A DNA stretch of 64,000 nucleotides from Centrapalus pauciflorus (GCA_020465985.1 JAANYP010000758.1:352310-416309), one strand, 5' to 3'; shown: positions 11,337 to 22,181, counted from the stretch's first letter. A program made the numbers and translations. The notes: a model not told the origin generated them from the sequence alone.

Positions 11337-12710
11337 TTAATCCATGTTTACCATACCAATTTTTGATACTAGGAAAGTGAACCTTCCTACATCAAAAGGT
11401 TTTGTACATAGATCAGCTAACTGATCATCAGTATGTATTTTGGTAACTTGTATTAACTTCTTCTCATTACAATCCCTTATAAAATGAAATCTGATTTCTA
11501 TATGCTTGGTTTTTGGGAATTTCACTGTGTTTTGCACAATGCTGATTGCACTTGAATTGTCAGTATAAATAGGAGTGGATAAGAAGTTCATACCATAGTC
11601 TCTCAATTGATTTTGAATCCACATTACCTGTGAGCAGCAGCTAGCAGCTGCTACATATTGTGCTTCAGTGGATGATGTGGAGACAGTTGTCTGTTTTTTG
11701 CATTGCCAGGAGACCAGTCTTGCTCCTAAGTATTGACATCCACCAGTTGTGGATTTTCTGTCAATGTTGCATCCACCATAGTCACTGTCAGAGTAGGCTG
11801 TTAAGGTAAGAGGGGAGTCTTTAGGATACCAGAGGCCTAAATGAGGTTGGCCTTTTAGGTATCTAAATATTCTCTTAACAGCTCCCAAATGAGAATCCTT
11901 TGGAGAGCATTGAAACCTAGCACACACACAGACATCAAACATAATATCAGGTCTAGAAGATGTTAGATACATAAGTGATCCTATTAGAGATCTGTATAAA
12001 TGAATGTCCACATCTATGCCATCTTTGTATGTATGGAGCTGCTTGTGAGGATCCATTGGAGTGCTTGCAACTTTGGTGTCTTGATACCCAAACTTTTCCA
12101 GTATGTCTTTAACATACTTTGATTGACTTATGAAGAGACCAGTGGGTTTCTGCTTGACCTGCAATCCTAGAAAGAAAGTGAGTTCTCCCATTGAACTCAT
12201 TTAGAACTTTTTGGGCATTAAAGCTTGAAACTCTTTGCACAAACAATCATTTGTTGAGCCAAAGATGATGTCATCAACATAGATTTGGACAAGCAGAATC
12301 TCAGCTTTGATGGACATAGTGAAAAGGGTTTTGTCCAGAGTTCCTCTCTTGAACCCATTTTGTAGAAGGTATGATGACAGAGTGTCATACCATGCTCTTG
12401 GGGCTTGATGGAGACCATAGAGAGCCTTGTCTAATTTGTAGACCCTGTCTGGATACTTGAAGTCCTCAAAACCAGGAGGTTGACATACATAGACCTCTTC
12501 TTCAATTTTTCCATATAGAAAAGCAGACGTCACATCCATTTGATACACTTTAAAACCTTTGAAGCTTGCATAGGCCAAGAATAGTCTGATGGCTTCAATT
12601 CTTGCCACTGGAGCAAATACATCATCATAATCTATGCCTTCTTCTTGAGTGTACCCTTGTGCTACTAGCCTTGCTTTATTCTTGATGACTATATACCCAT
12701 CTTGTACCAA
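11337..12710 (-). pseudogene. pol: F2-A pol 3' half: reverse transcriptase and RNase H
   Basis: One reading frame on the minus strand covers the copia reverse transcriptase (KARLVAQGYTQEEGIDY, then QIYVDDIIFGS with the catalytic Asp pair) and RNase H (AYSDSDYGG, STEAQYVAA, TDNSSAI), ending NMD-stop at 11337. A single TAA at 12201-12203 interrupts it. Compared with F2-B, about 36 bp are missing near 12690, just before the sequence turns around next to the gap. Polymerase and RNase H active-site residues that I can see are kept. Confidence 0.85.
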
Positions 12711-12799
12711 TGGGATTGAGCAAATGCAGAAAAGACTTGCTACAGTTCAGAGTTCAGAATGTATGGAACATGGTGATCATTCCTAAAGGGAAAGAGAGC
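12711..12799 (+). other. Inverted pol fragment at gap edge
   Basis: Read on the plus strand this encodes LLQFRVQNVW and a following IPKGKE, which matches the F2 region just upstream of reverse transcriptase. In F2-A to its left, pol is on the minus strand. So the sequence flips orientation at about 12710, right beside the N gap. A misassembled or foldback read, or a true inverted junction, would both look like this. Confidence 0.7.
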
Positions 12800-13694
12800 N
12801 NNNNNNNNNNNNNNNNNNNNNNNNNNNNNNNNNNNNNNNNNNNNNNNNNNNNNNNNNNNNNNNNNNNNNNNNNNNNNNNNNNNNNNNNNNNNNNNNNNNN
12901 NNNNNNNNNNNNNNNNNNNNNNNNNNNNNNNNNNNNNNNNNNNNNNNNNNNNNNNNNNNNNNNNNNNNNNNNNNNNNNNNNNNNNNNNNNNNNNNNNNNN
13001 NNNNNNNNNNNNNNNNNNNNNNNNNNNNNNNNNNNNNNNNNNNNNNNNNNNNNNNNNNNNNNNNNNNNNNNNNNNNNNNNNNNNNNNNNNNNNNNNNNNN
13101 NNNNNNNNNNNNNNNNNNNNNNNNNNNNNNNNNNNNNNNNNNNNNNNNNNNNNNNNNNNNNNNNNNNNNNNNNNNNNNNNNNNNNNNNNNNNNNNNNNNN
13201 NNNNNNNNNNNNNNNNNNNNNNNNNNNNNNNNNNNNNNNNNNNNNNNNNNNNNNNNNNNNNNNNNNNNNNNNNNNNNNNNNNNNNNNNNNNNNNNNNNNN
13301 NNNNNNNNNNNNNNNNNNNNNNNNNNNNNNNNNNNNNNNNNNNNNNNNNNNNNNNNNNNNNNNNNNNNNNNNNNNNNNNNNNNNNNNNNNNNNNNNNNNN
13401 NNNNNNNNNNNNNNNNNNNNNNNNNNNNNNNNNNNNNNNNNNNNNNNNNNNNNNNNNNNNNNNNNNNNNNNNNNNNNNNNNNNNNNNNNNNNNNNNNNNN
13501 NNNNNNNNNNNNNNNNNNNNNNNNNNNNNNNNNNNNNNNNNNNNNNNNNNNNNNNNNNNNNNNNNNNNNNNNNNNNNNNNNNNNNNNNNNNNNNNNNNNN
13601 NNNNNNNNNNNNNNNNNNNNNNNNNNNNNNNNNNNNNNNNNNNNNNNNNNNNNNNNNNNNNNNNNNNNNNNNNNNNNNNNNNNNNNNNNNNNNN
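12800..13694. other. Assembly gap (895 N)
   Basis: Continuous run of N. Apparent open frames through it are artefacts. The sequence immediately on both sides is F2 pol, but in different subfamilies (see findings). Confidence 0.99.
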
Positions 13695-15165
13695 GTGAAC
13701 CATTTTCCTTGTTTGAACAGCTTACTTGGATTCACCCAGTATTTTGATGAGAGGGTGATACTTGTGAAAACCTTATGTTGGCTCTCTCTTGTTGAAAAGA
13801 CGTTCCACGGTTTGTATCAAATTTTTCCATCAGAACCAGTGAATGGTTCGGTTTTGGAAACAGCTTGAGTTTCTAGGCTAACAGCTGAGAAGCTGTTGGG
13901 CTGCTAGCCTCGAAATGTGGAACTATTTCCTTTTGTTTTGGAGCTGTCCGTGTCAGGACTGGGAATGCCCTCTCAGTGTCTTCATTTGCATTAAGTGAGC
14001 ATTCAGGACCCCTGGGAGGATCCACAGACAGAAGTGGTAGAGTGGTGAAATCATTCCCCAACTTGTGAATCTGCACAGTCTGACACTTTGTGCCAACCGC
14101 ATGAGACATTGTTATTGGCAGCTAGAATTCGTGTTTCGCAGCTTTCAACCCTGTATGATCAGCTTCTGCAGTATACTCAACAAAGCTCAGAGAATTTGTT
14201 AGTTGAATCTAAATCAAAAAACAACCAATTCAGGGCGAGGCCTTTTGATCTTAGCCAGTAGTATTTTCATTAAACTCAACATTGGCCCTTTCTTCCATTG
14301 TTTTAGACACACGTTGTATACCTATAGGCCCTTTCTTTGAGTGAGATATCCTACAAAGCATCTTCTTCTGCCTTACTTTCAAAACTTCCCTAAGTGAATC
14401 AGTTGTGAAGGATAGTACCTGGGCATCTAAAGGGCTTGAAGAAGCTTCTTAGGGGCCTCTGTTATGGAATTAACTTCATAGGGAGTTTCCCTTGTAATTG
14501 AAATACTTGAACCCTATTTAGAACCTAACAGGCGTATTAACAGCTTCTGCCCAGAAGAAAGTCATGGCAGATTTGAATCAGCTCGCATGTTCTAGCAGCC
14601 TCAATAATGTTCGTTCTTTCTTTTAGGTACACCATTTTGCGTGGTTTTCTTGCGTGCACTATATTTGTCTAAGCAATGCCTTGGAGACTCACAACAACGT
14701 TTATTTAGAATGTGATTTTTAAATTCGTTCCCTTGTCTGATCTATCACCTTAACTTTGGAATTGGATTGGTTTTCTATCTACGGCCAAAAGACTTAACTA
14801 GCTCAGCAGTCTTCATTTTGGACCTAGAACGTCACCCAAGTAAATCGGTGAAAATCATCAACCATGACTAACCAGTATGCCCTTTTATTTCAAACTCAAA
14901 ACGATGTTGGACCAAAAGATCGCATATTGTTAGCCACTTGAAGAACAGATTGAATTGAATTACTTCTTTGGTCTTATGAGAAGTTTTGTGTTGCTTACCT
15001 TTAAGACATGCTACACAATGATCATCACAAATGAACTCCTTTTGTGGTAATCCTCTTACCAGACTCTTTTTAACTAAAGCATTCATGGACTTGAAGTTCA
15101 TGTGACACATCCTTCTATGCCAAAGAGCAGACTCATTTGATGATGCTTTGGATATTAAACAGCTT
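13695..15165 (-). pseudogene. pol: F2-D pol fragment (integrase and linker, degraded)
   Basis: Homologous to F2-B 28240-29715. It covers the linker before reverse transcriptase (with the foldback near 13870-13912), integrase, and the gag-pre-integrase region (ALWHRRMCHMNFKS, about 15060-15130). Reading frames hold only in short pieces. Indels are dense from 13695 to about 14880 and much rarer after that. At about 15165 the sequence jumps directly into gag, so protease is absent. Confidence 0.75.
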
Positions 15166-17521
15166 AAAGTATTTGACTTAGCAGTCTGATATTTTGCATT
15201 AGCAGTTTGAGCAACAGATTTGTCCTTGACACACCACATTTGTTTAAAACTTGATTTAGGATTTGCCAAAACTTGTTTTTGATGTGTGGACTGTTTTTTA
15301 TTAACTTTTGAGAATCTGTGATCAACTGTTTTCTTTGGAGCTGCTGTGGAAGGTTTCACTTTTGAGTGCTTTGCCTGATTAGGATTTGATTTTGTGTGAT
15401 GCACAGTCTGTTTTGCAACAGCTGGTTTGTAAAAACAATCCTTGGCTAAGTGATTCTTCCTTCCACAGTGAAAGCATCTTTTGACAGTTTGAATTGGAAC
15501 ACCAGACTTTTCTGTCAATTTCTGGTTCTTGTTTCTCTGGTTTCCTCTTAACTGCTATTGTTTAGGAAACTTTTGAACACCATGCTTTTGGCATGTGCAG
15601 ATAGAAACAGTTTTACCTCTTTTAGTTCCTTTTGATGAAGATGCAGTGTTACAGTTAGAATGTACAGAAACTTGTGGAGTAGCATTGCATACACTCATCT
15701 TCTCTTTTCCTTTCTTACTGGGAGCTTGGACTTCTATGGGTGCACTCTTTGTGTCACAGTCTCTATTTTGACTCTTATCTTCTTTTAATTCAGGACTGTT
15801 ATCAAGGATAGGATCTACAATAGTCATAGACTCATCTAGTGGTTCATTGACAAGTCTATCAGCAACCTCACTCATTGGATGAATGTACTTGTTATTGTAT
15901 GGAGGTGGAGTAGCTTTATATCCTATTCCTTCTTTGGGATTGACCTGAGATTTCACTCTATCTTTGAATTGAACTTCCATTAGGTGTTCTAGCTTTTGAT
16001 TTGCTAACTTGAAGTTTCCTAGATCTATGTTAACAGATTCTAGCTTCTGATTAGCCTCAAACACCTTTTGTTCAGTCTCTTCTACCTTTTTATTTAGAGA
16101 TTCTATTTTCTTATTTATCTCCTTTTTCTCCCACTCATGATAGGTTCTATCATAACCCATTTGAATCTCATTGTCCTTATAATCATTGATCTGTTTTTCC
16201 AGATCTTCTATGGCTTGCATGTATTCATATCTCCTTTCTTCCATCTTCGCTAGAGTTTTGCACATGCTCTCATTATGATCTCTGTACTTTTTAACCATAT
16301 TTTTGCATGATTGAGAGCAGAGCTTAGAATTTACCTCAGATGGTAGTTCAGTGGAGGAGACATTTGATGTTTCTGCCATAAGTGCTTGATTTTGAAATTC
16401 TTCCTCTGTCTGATCACTCCAGTCAAACACATTGTCTTCTTGAGAGACAAGTGCTGTTGATGATGACGCTTGGATGGGCTGTGAAGTCCTTGATGGCTGT
16501 TGACCTTGAGATCTACATTCTCTGGCAAAGTGACCAAGCTTATGGCATTTATAGCATTCCACTTTTGATTTATCAAAAGATGGTTTGCCTTCTGTCTTGG
16601 CTTGAAAGTTGGCCCTACCAGTTCTTTTCAGAAATCTTTTGGCCCTCATGGTCAGCATTGCATGTTGCCACTTTAAATCCATCTCTTCAAGATTATCTGG
16701 ATGAATTTGTTCCAAGTCTTCAACATTTAGAGCAAATAATCCATCATTGGCAACAAAGGCCTCATAGTGAGTTTCAGCAGAGTTGCCATCACCACCTGAG
16801 AAAGAATCACAGTTATTAGATTTTTCAGAAGATAGAAGAGCAATATTGTGATTATAAGAAAAAGATTTCTTTTTAGCATCAATCTCAGTCTCAAACACTC
16901 TTAAACTGTTATACAGATCATCCAATTCTATCTCATCAAGAGTGTCTTTTGTTCTCCATTGTGCAGCATAGACTGTCCATTCTTCCCCAAGAGATCTGAG
17001 AAACTTTCTGTTGACTTCATCTTAATCCAGATTGACCTTTGCACTTTCCAGTTCACTTATCAGTTTGTTGAACCTGTCAAAGATTTGAGTGAGGTTTTCA
17101 TTCTTGCCACCAGAAAAGTTTTCATACTGCTGTTTCAAGATGTCTTTTTGATTTCTCTTGGTACTGGCATTACCAGCAAACCTCTTCTCTAAGGCATTCC
17201 AAAGAGAGTGAGCAGTATAAAATTTTTGAACTGATGTTGATAAGCATTAGGAATGGCTATTTGTAATAGTGTGAGTGCTTTCACTTCATTCATTCTAGCC
17301 TTCCTTTCAAGTTCAGTTTATGGAGGAGTTTTGACTGGTTTTCCCTCATCATCAAGTTCTGGATCAACTACAGGAGGGAATTCAACAGCTTCCCATATGT
17401 CATAATCAATGAATTGAATATGCTGTTGAATCCTGAGTTTCCACATCTCAAACTCAGTGGGCTTGAGCATAGGCACTTTGAGTCCTTGCCCAGATCCACT
17501 GCTGCTATTTTCAAATTCCAT
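15166..17521 (-). pseudogene. gag: F2-D gag polyprotein (several stops)
   Basis: Starts at the ATG at 17521 (MEFENSSSGSGQG). The copia capsid region is followed by the zinc knuckle CYKCHKLGHFAREC (about 16515-16556), a coiled-coil-like Glu/Lys stretch (about 16030-16240), and a second knuckle CFHCGRKNHLAKDC (about 15435-15480). Breaks: TAA at about 17318, a one-base deletion near 17222, TAA near 17024, and TAG at 15555-15557. That last stop lies between the two knuckles in the context CAA-UAG-CAG-UUA. Gag is fused at its end to pol by a deletion of about 690 bp relative to F2-B. Confidence 0.8.
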
Positions 17522-17561
17522 TGTAAAAAGATAAAAAAAGTTTTTGACTTTGAAAAATCAA

Positions 17562-17614
17562 AGAGTAACCTGGTTTGAAAAACCTGATTTGAATAACCTG
17601 GTTTGACAAACCTG
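17562..17614. repeat. Leader repeat next to the F2-D primer site
   Basis: Three imperfect tandem units of about 17 bp, AACCTGGTTTGA-like, then a fourth that merges into CCTGGCTCTGATACCA, the primer site. F2-B and F2-C have no such array in their leaders. Confidence 0.75.
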
Positions 17615-17626
17615 GCTCTGATACCA
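17615..17626 (-). other. F2-D primer-binding site
   Basis: GCTCTGATACCA is the complement of TGGTATCAGAGC (initiator-Met tRNA type). It lies two bases from the LTR. Confidence 0.9.
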
Positions 17627-17628
17627 CT

Positions 17629-18296
17629 TGACAGGGTCTAAAATATGAATTACCAAGACTAACTGATTTGAACTTATCAGAGTATAAATCAATAATCTTG
17701 CTTTGAATCAAAGTTTAATCAAGAAGTTTGCGGAATAACACTTAATTATTTTAACAAAAACTTTCAGAATCAATAATAAATAAACACACAGGAATTAATC
17801 AAGACTGCTTTTATTGCTGAATTCATCAATTACAATCACCTCTAATCTGCTTGATTAGACGAAGAACACAGACTGTTCTTAGGGTTTTACAACCTTAGAG
17901 GCTTAAGAAAACTTAATCAACAAAGCAATTACAGACTCAAAATATGCAGAAACTCCTACGCAATAGAACGACCTATTCTTTGTATTTATATTGCTTCTTG
18001 ATATGTTTCCTTGACGAACTATGACTTCTCTGATAGTAGATTTGCTGGAATCTTCATGTAGATATCGTTTCCTGAAAATCAGCACTTTCTGTTTCTGAAA
18101 CTGTTGAGCAGCTTGAATCTCTTGACAGCATGAACTGAGCAGCTTGAGTTGTTTTGCTCTGGCAGCTTGAACTTTTACACTGGCAGCTCGAGTTTCTTCA
18201 ACTAGCAGCATGGACTTTGTATTTACATGTAAAATCTACTAACAGTCTGAGAAGTCTAAACTAACAGCTTGAATGTACTTAAACTATTTCCCAACA
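17629..18296 (-). repeat. F2-D 5' LTR
   Basis: 668 bp, TGACAGGGTC...CCCAACA on the plus strand. Subtype as in F2-B (TGACA-start, 'atgaattacc' near the edge). A TATA box reads TATAAATA on the minus strand (17983-17990). The CAGCTTGA word occurs about eight times between 18105 and 18275. Confidence 0.9.
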
Positions 18297-19825
18297 ACCT
18301 AGATCAAGAACGCAGGCATGGAGCATATCTTCAAGGGTTAAGATAGTGTTATCACTTTGGCCATCTGCATTTGGATGATAAGTTGTACTCATGCAAATTC
18401 GAGTACCCGTCCCCTCTTGCAGCGCTTTCCAGAATCTTGAAGTGAAACGACTATCACGATCAGAGACGATGGATTTTGGCACACCATGACGAGAAATAAC
18501 TTCAGTGATGTACATCTGTGCCAATTTATCAAGAGTATATGTCTCTTTCATTGGTATGAAATGAGCTGACTTCGTTAAGCGATCCACGACTACCGAGATG
18601 GAGTAGTGCTGTCTCTTGGTTTTAGGCAATTTCGTGATGAAGTCCATGGTTATATTCTCTCACTTCCACTCAGTAACTGGTAGTGGTTGAATATCCCCAA
18701 AGGGTTTCTGGTGTTCTGCCTTAACCATCTGACAGACTCTACAGCTTTCAACGTGTTAAACGATGTCTTTCCTTCATTCCTGGCCACCAATAATCAGCTT
18801 TTAGATCGAAGACATCTTTGAGCTGCCAGGATGAATAGATAACATGGTCTTGTGCGCTTGAGATAGAAGAGTGTTGCAGATAGAACCATATTTAGGAATC
18901 TAGATTCGGTTTCCCTTGAGATATTGGAGTCCCAAATGATTCATAGACAGAAATTGAAGTTGCCCCTTAAGATTTTCTAAACCGAGATTCTCTTCCTTTA
19001 GTGCTTCAGCTTGAGCAAATTTGATATCTTGAATGATATCAAAAGAGAACACAACGAGAGTCAGGGCATAGCAACACTTTTCAGGATACACTTTCTACTC
19101 AAAGCATCTGCGACCACGTTGGCTTTGCACGGATGACATAGGATCTCGTAATCATATTCCTTGACAAGCTCCAAGGACCGTCGATGTTTCATGTTCAGAT
19201 CCTTTTGAGTAAAGAGATGTTTAAGGCTTTTATGATCGGTGTAAAGCTAACACCGAGTCCCATAGAGATATTGACGTCAGATTTTCAATGCAAAGGTAAT
19301 GGCAGCTTACTCAAGATCATGAGTTGGTGCACTTTTCTCGTAATCTTTCAATTGCCTTGAAGCATAGGCAATGACTTTTCCCCTTTGCATGAGGACACAA
19401 CCTAAACCTATACCAGATGCATCGCTATAAATGACGAAGTCATCATTGCCCTCTAGTAAGGCTAGGATCGGCACTTGAATAAGGTTTTGCTTTAGAGTTT
19501 CAAATGCCTGTGATGTTTATCCGCCCATACGAAAGGTGTGTTCTTTCGTGTTAACATTGTGAGTGGAACAACAATCTTTGAGAAGTCTGTAATGAATCGC
19601 AGGTAGTAACCAGCCAATCCAATGGAATTCTTGTTAGCTTCGGAGACAGATTCAGATGAGACAAAACACAGATAGGATTCGTGACCCTTAGACAAATATT
19701 TATGCGCTTTCTCAACAGATATAAAGCAATGGGCACATTTTCGTTTGTTGCCTTTGATTTCCGACACTCGGCCATCTAAAGACTTAATTCTGATGATGCG
19801 GCGGTTGCAGACGTTCGTAGCCTCG
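18297..19825 (-). pseudogene. pol: G1: Ty3/gypsy pol fragment with reverse transcriptase deleted
   Basis: From right to left on the minus strand: the end of the protease region (SLDGRVSEIKGNKRK ... KAHKYLSKG, about 19820-19640), then directly the start of RNase H (GLAGYYLRFITDFSKIVVPL, about 19630), RNase H to about 19090 (VIYSDASGIGLGC, YTDHKSLKHLF), and an integrase core (MDFITKLPKTKR at 18647 to 18297). The polymerase domain itself is missing between protease and RNase H. The integrase Glu position reads GQSD instead of the usual GQSE. Many stops and shifts. Cut by the F2-D LTR on the left and joined to F3-A on the right. Confidence 0.8.
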
Positions 19826-19929
19826 TTGTTTGTTTACCGGTCCATGTCCCTGTATGCACCTGCTTCTGGGGCCTGCATACTTATGCTGACCACCATGTTA
19901 TGTTTGTTTACAAACGCTCGCTCTGCCAT
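19826..19929 (-). pseudogene. F3-A third ORF, 5' end only
   Basis: The ATG at 19929 gives MAERAFVNKHNMVV, which matches the start of the F3-B third ORF at 62318 (MAVRAFVPKHNMVL). Similarity runs on for about 30 codons (PEAGAYRDM) and then a stop and the junction with G1 end it. No upstream in-frame Met exists here, which supports 62318 as the true start in F3-B. Confidence 0.75.
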
Positions 19930-19983
19930 TCGTGCACACACAACAAGATTTAAATTTGAAAATTTTAAATTTCGAAAACAAAT

Positions 19984-20559
19984 AAGTTCGCACGAACTTA
20001 AGGAAGTTCATACGAACTTAGATCCAAACGAACTTAAATTTGAAATTTGAAATAAGTTCGGACGAACTTGTTCTTAAGAAGCAAGTTTGTGCTCGGTGTT
20101 TTGAATTTGATACTCCAAAATGTAACCCTTTTTACACTTAATCAACACATGAAACTAGTCCTAATAGGTTCGATTTGGGTTTATTAAGGTTCAAGTGTAA
20201 ACTTTAGATCCTAAAAGAGTCGAAAACCGAGAGTTTTTAACACCTTTTGATTCGGACACCAAAACCCAAATTAAACTTTAAAGATCTAATTAAACTCCCT
20301 AAACTTACTTTGACGTTTAGAAGCTAAACCGAGAGCAAAAGGTGTTATGTTCGAGAAGAATCGATGGGTATCTTCGAGAAACAAAAAAAAACAAGACCCT
20401 AAAGGGTTAAGTTTGTAATCACTTTTAAGTTCGTAATCGCCCTTAAGTCTGTGAGGGATATGTTCGTTCTAGGTTGGTGAAAGAATTTAATGTTTTCACA
20501 CTATTTGTAGGCCCCACACTCGGTCTACGGACTTAGTTGCCATTAGTTCGTACGAACTT
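19984..20559. repeat. F3-A spacer palindromes
   Basis: Four 16-bp near-perfect palindromes of the form AAGTTCG-NN-CGAACTT: 19984-19999, 20004-20019 (one mismatched pair), 20054-20069 and 20544-20559. Single TTCG or CGAAC half-sites are scattered between them. They occupy the same spacer in which F3-B carries AGATTCGAATCT words. Confidence 0.85.
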
Positions 20560-20569
20560 ATAATGCACA

Positions 20570-21754
20570 AACTTAATTTTAACCTTTAAAAACATAGAAA
20601 AATTTTCAACTTTTTCAACTTATCGCGGAACACCTCACTTTGAGCAACTGATTATCACACGTCTATTGTTTTTTCAACTTTTATAAATCCAAGTATTTGA
20701 CCTTGTTCCTACCTACTTAAAATTTACCTGATAAACTTAAATAAAATGAAAATTATATATAAAATTAAAGTACAAGAAATAAAAATTAAAGACGAAATAA
20801 CACAAAGTAAATATTTTTGCGAGAGAGTAATACAAGATACAATCAGAAAGTTGTGCCAACGTAATTTTGGTGTTTAACTTTCACAATTTGGAACTTTAAC
20901 ATCCCTTTATTGTTTGTTGTAACATACACACCATGTCGATTATCAGTATTGTTGTCCACTTAAACACGCAACACTAGAACTTTCCTTTTGCCTTTTTATT
21001 TATCAACAAATTACCTTACGTATCTCATGCTTAGACATACCTCTGTGATCAAGACATACATAAAATCATTGTGACTTTTTGGTATTTGCAAATCATCTTT
21101 AAGAGGCAAACGTCGGACACAGGTCTGTACTGACGTACAACAGTGTCTAGGTTTGTCTTAGGGTAAAGCATACTTCTCATATTTAGTCAAGATAGCGGTG
21201 ACAAGTCTGCACTTACGTACAACAAAGCGACATATCTTGCTATATTAAGTCAATAAAGCGGTGACAGGTCTATACTGACGTACAACAAAATGACATGTAT
21301 TGACTTTTTTTCGACTCATGATTTCCCTTTGTTTAAGATGTATTTTGATGAAGCGATACATCTCCCAGACTGATTTACATACCTCATTCATAATTAAGTT
21401 TTATAGCCTATAACACAGAAATTAAGACTTATTGATCATACGTCAAAGTTAGTAACACATACGACCATTTCTAGATTGTTTTATTGACTTTTAGGAAAGT
21501 CTTCATGTTTTTTGCCTACCAACACATCAGAAGATGGATATGTACATCACTGGAGTTTATGATGCATTATGTGTGAAAGTTTAACACTTAGAGTTTGTTA
21601 GTTTTCGCTAAACCTCGTCATGTTGAACCTTGAACTCTATGGCAGCTCTCCTGGGTTTTTTTCTGTGTTTTTTTAAAGTAATTTTTAAGTAAATTAACTA
21701 GAAAGACAAATTAAAATCTAAAAATTAAAAGAAAAACTATCTAACGAGGTCAGG
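20570..21754 (-). other. F3-A spacer with triplicated GTAC inverted repeat
   Basis: Non-coding spacer downstream of pol. Three copies of a block reading about GACAGGTCTGTACTGACG then TACAAC lie at 21127, 21209 and 21272, each centred on GTAC-TGAC-GTAC or a close variant. The AT-rich part at 20580-20850 matches 63160-63420 of F3-B in order and composition. No gene. Confidence 0.7.
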
Positions 21755-22178
21755 TTACTCGGGATTTTGCATCCCATTTAGTTGGACTAACAACTCAAAG
21801 TGTGATCTATCAAATGCTTTTATGAACAAATCCGCATAGTTGTCTTCTGTAGGAACCTTTACCAACTTAATCAAGTGTTTCTCTGCACAATCACGAATAA
21901 AATGATGACGTATATCAATGTGCTTAGTCTTACTGTATTTTACCGGATTATTAGTTATGGCTATTGTGGCTTGGGTGTCTATCCTAATAGGAGTATGGGT
22001 ATCAGTCAAACTGTAATCCCGTAATTGTTGTTGGATCCATAGAACCTGTGAACAACAGCTACCCGCAGCTACATATTCAGCTTCGCATGTGGATACGGCT
22101 ACCGAAGTCTATTTCTTACATTGCCAGGACACCAGTCTCCCTCCTAAGAACTGACAACCTCTTGTTGTTGCTTTATGT
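21755..22178 (-). pseudogene. pol: F3-A pol RNase H, C-terminal part
   Basis: Copia RNase H: a LVSWQCKK-type region near 22120 (broken by a stop), EYVAAGSCCSQVLW-type sequence near 22060, DTQATIAITNNPVKYSK, and KHIDIRHHFIRDCAEKHL, ending at 21755. It differs markedly from F1 and F2 and so defines a third family. It is interrupted at 22178 by the F1-B LTR remnant. Confidence 0.8.
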
Positions 22179-22181
22179 TCA

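Larger units (their letters stand above)
7482..12710 (-). mobile_element. F2-A: Sirevirus-like element, 5' part lost at gap
   Basis: Minus-strand F2 element reading, left to right, 3' LTR, polypurine tract, third ORF, spacer hairpin, and the reverse transcriptase-RNase H half of pol. It stops at 12710, just before an orientation flip and the N gap. Its LTR starts TGTCAGGATC as in F2-C, unlike the LTR at 17629 (TGACAGGGTC). The base flanks (atgtt before 7482, accta after 18296) are not a target-site duplication, so I treat the material right of the gap as a different element (F2-D). Confidence 0.75.
13695..18296 (-). mobile_element. F2-D: Sirevirus-like element, 3' part lost at gap
   Basis: Minus-strand F2 element with pol linker, integrase remnant, gag, leader, primer site and 5' LTR. 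Its LTR is of the F2-B subtype. Protease is removed by an internal deletion. The left 1.2 kb (13695 to about 14880) is full of one-base indels relative to F2-B, which looks like uncorrected sequence at a contig end. The right flank 'accta' has no partner in view. Confidence 0.75.
19826..22178 (-). mobile_element. F3-A: Sirevirus-like fragment
   Basis: Minus-strand fragment with the end of pol RNase H, the pol to third-ORF spacer and the first codons of the third ORF. It is colinear with the right end of F3-B (62280 to 64000) through the spacer. It is truncated on both sides, against G1 on the left and the F1-B LTR remnant on the right. No LTR of its own is present. Confidence 0.75.

Noticed and set aside
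12710..13747. Long open frames on both strands across the gap
   Set aside because: They exist only because N codons are not stops. The real sequence is 90 bases on one side and about 50 on the other.
16382..16819. 145-codon plus-strand ORF also seen at 31610-32047
   Set aside because: It is the antisense of gag; its conservation follows from gag itself.
7482..18296. One intact F2 element from LTR to LTR
   Set aside because: Different LTR subtypes, no target-site duplication, an orientation flip and the gap argue against a single insertion.
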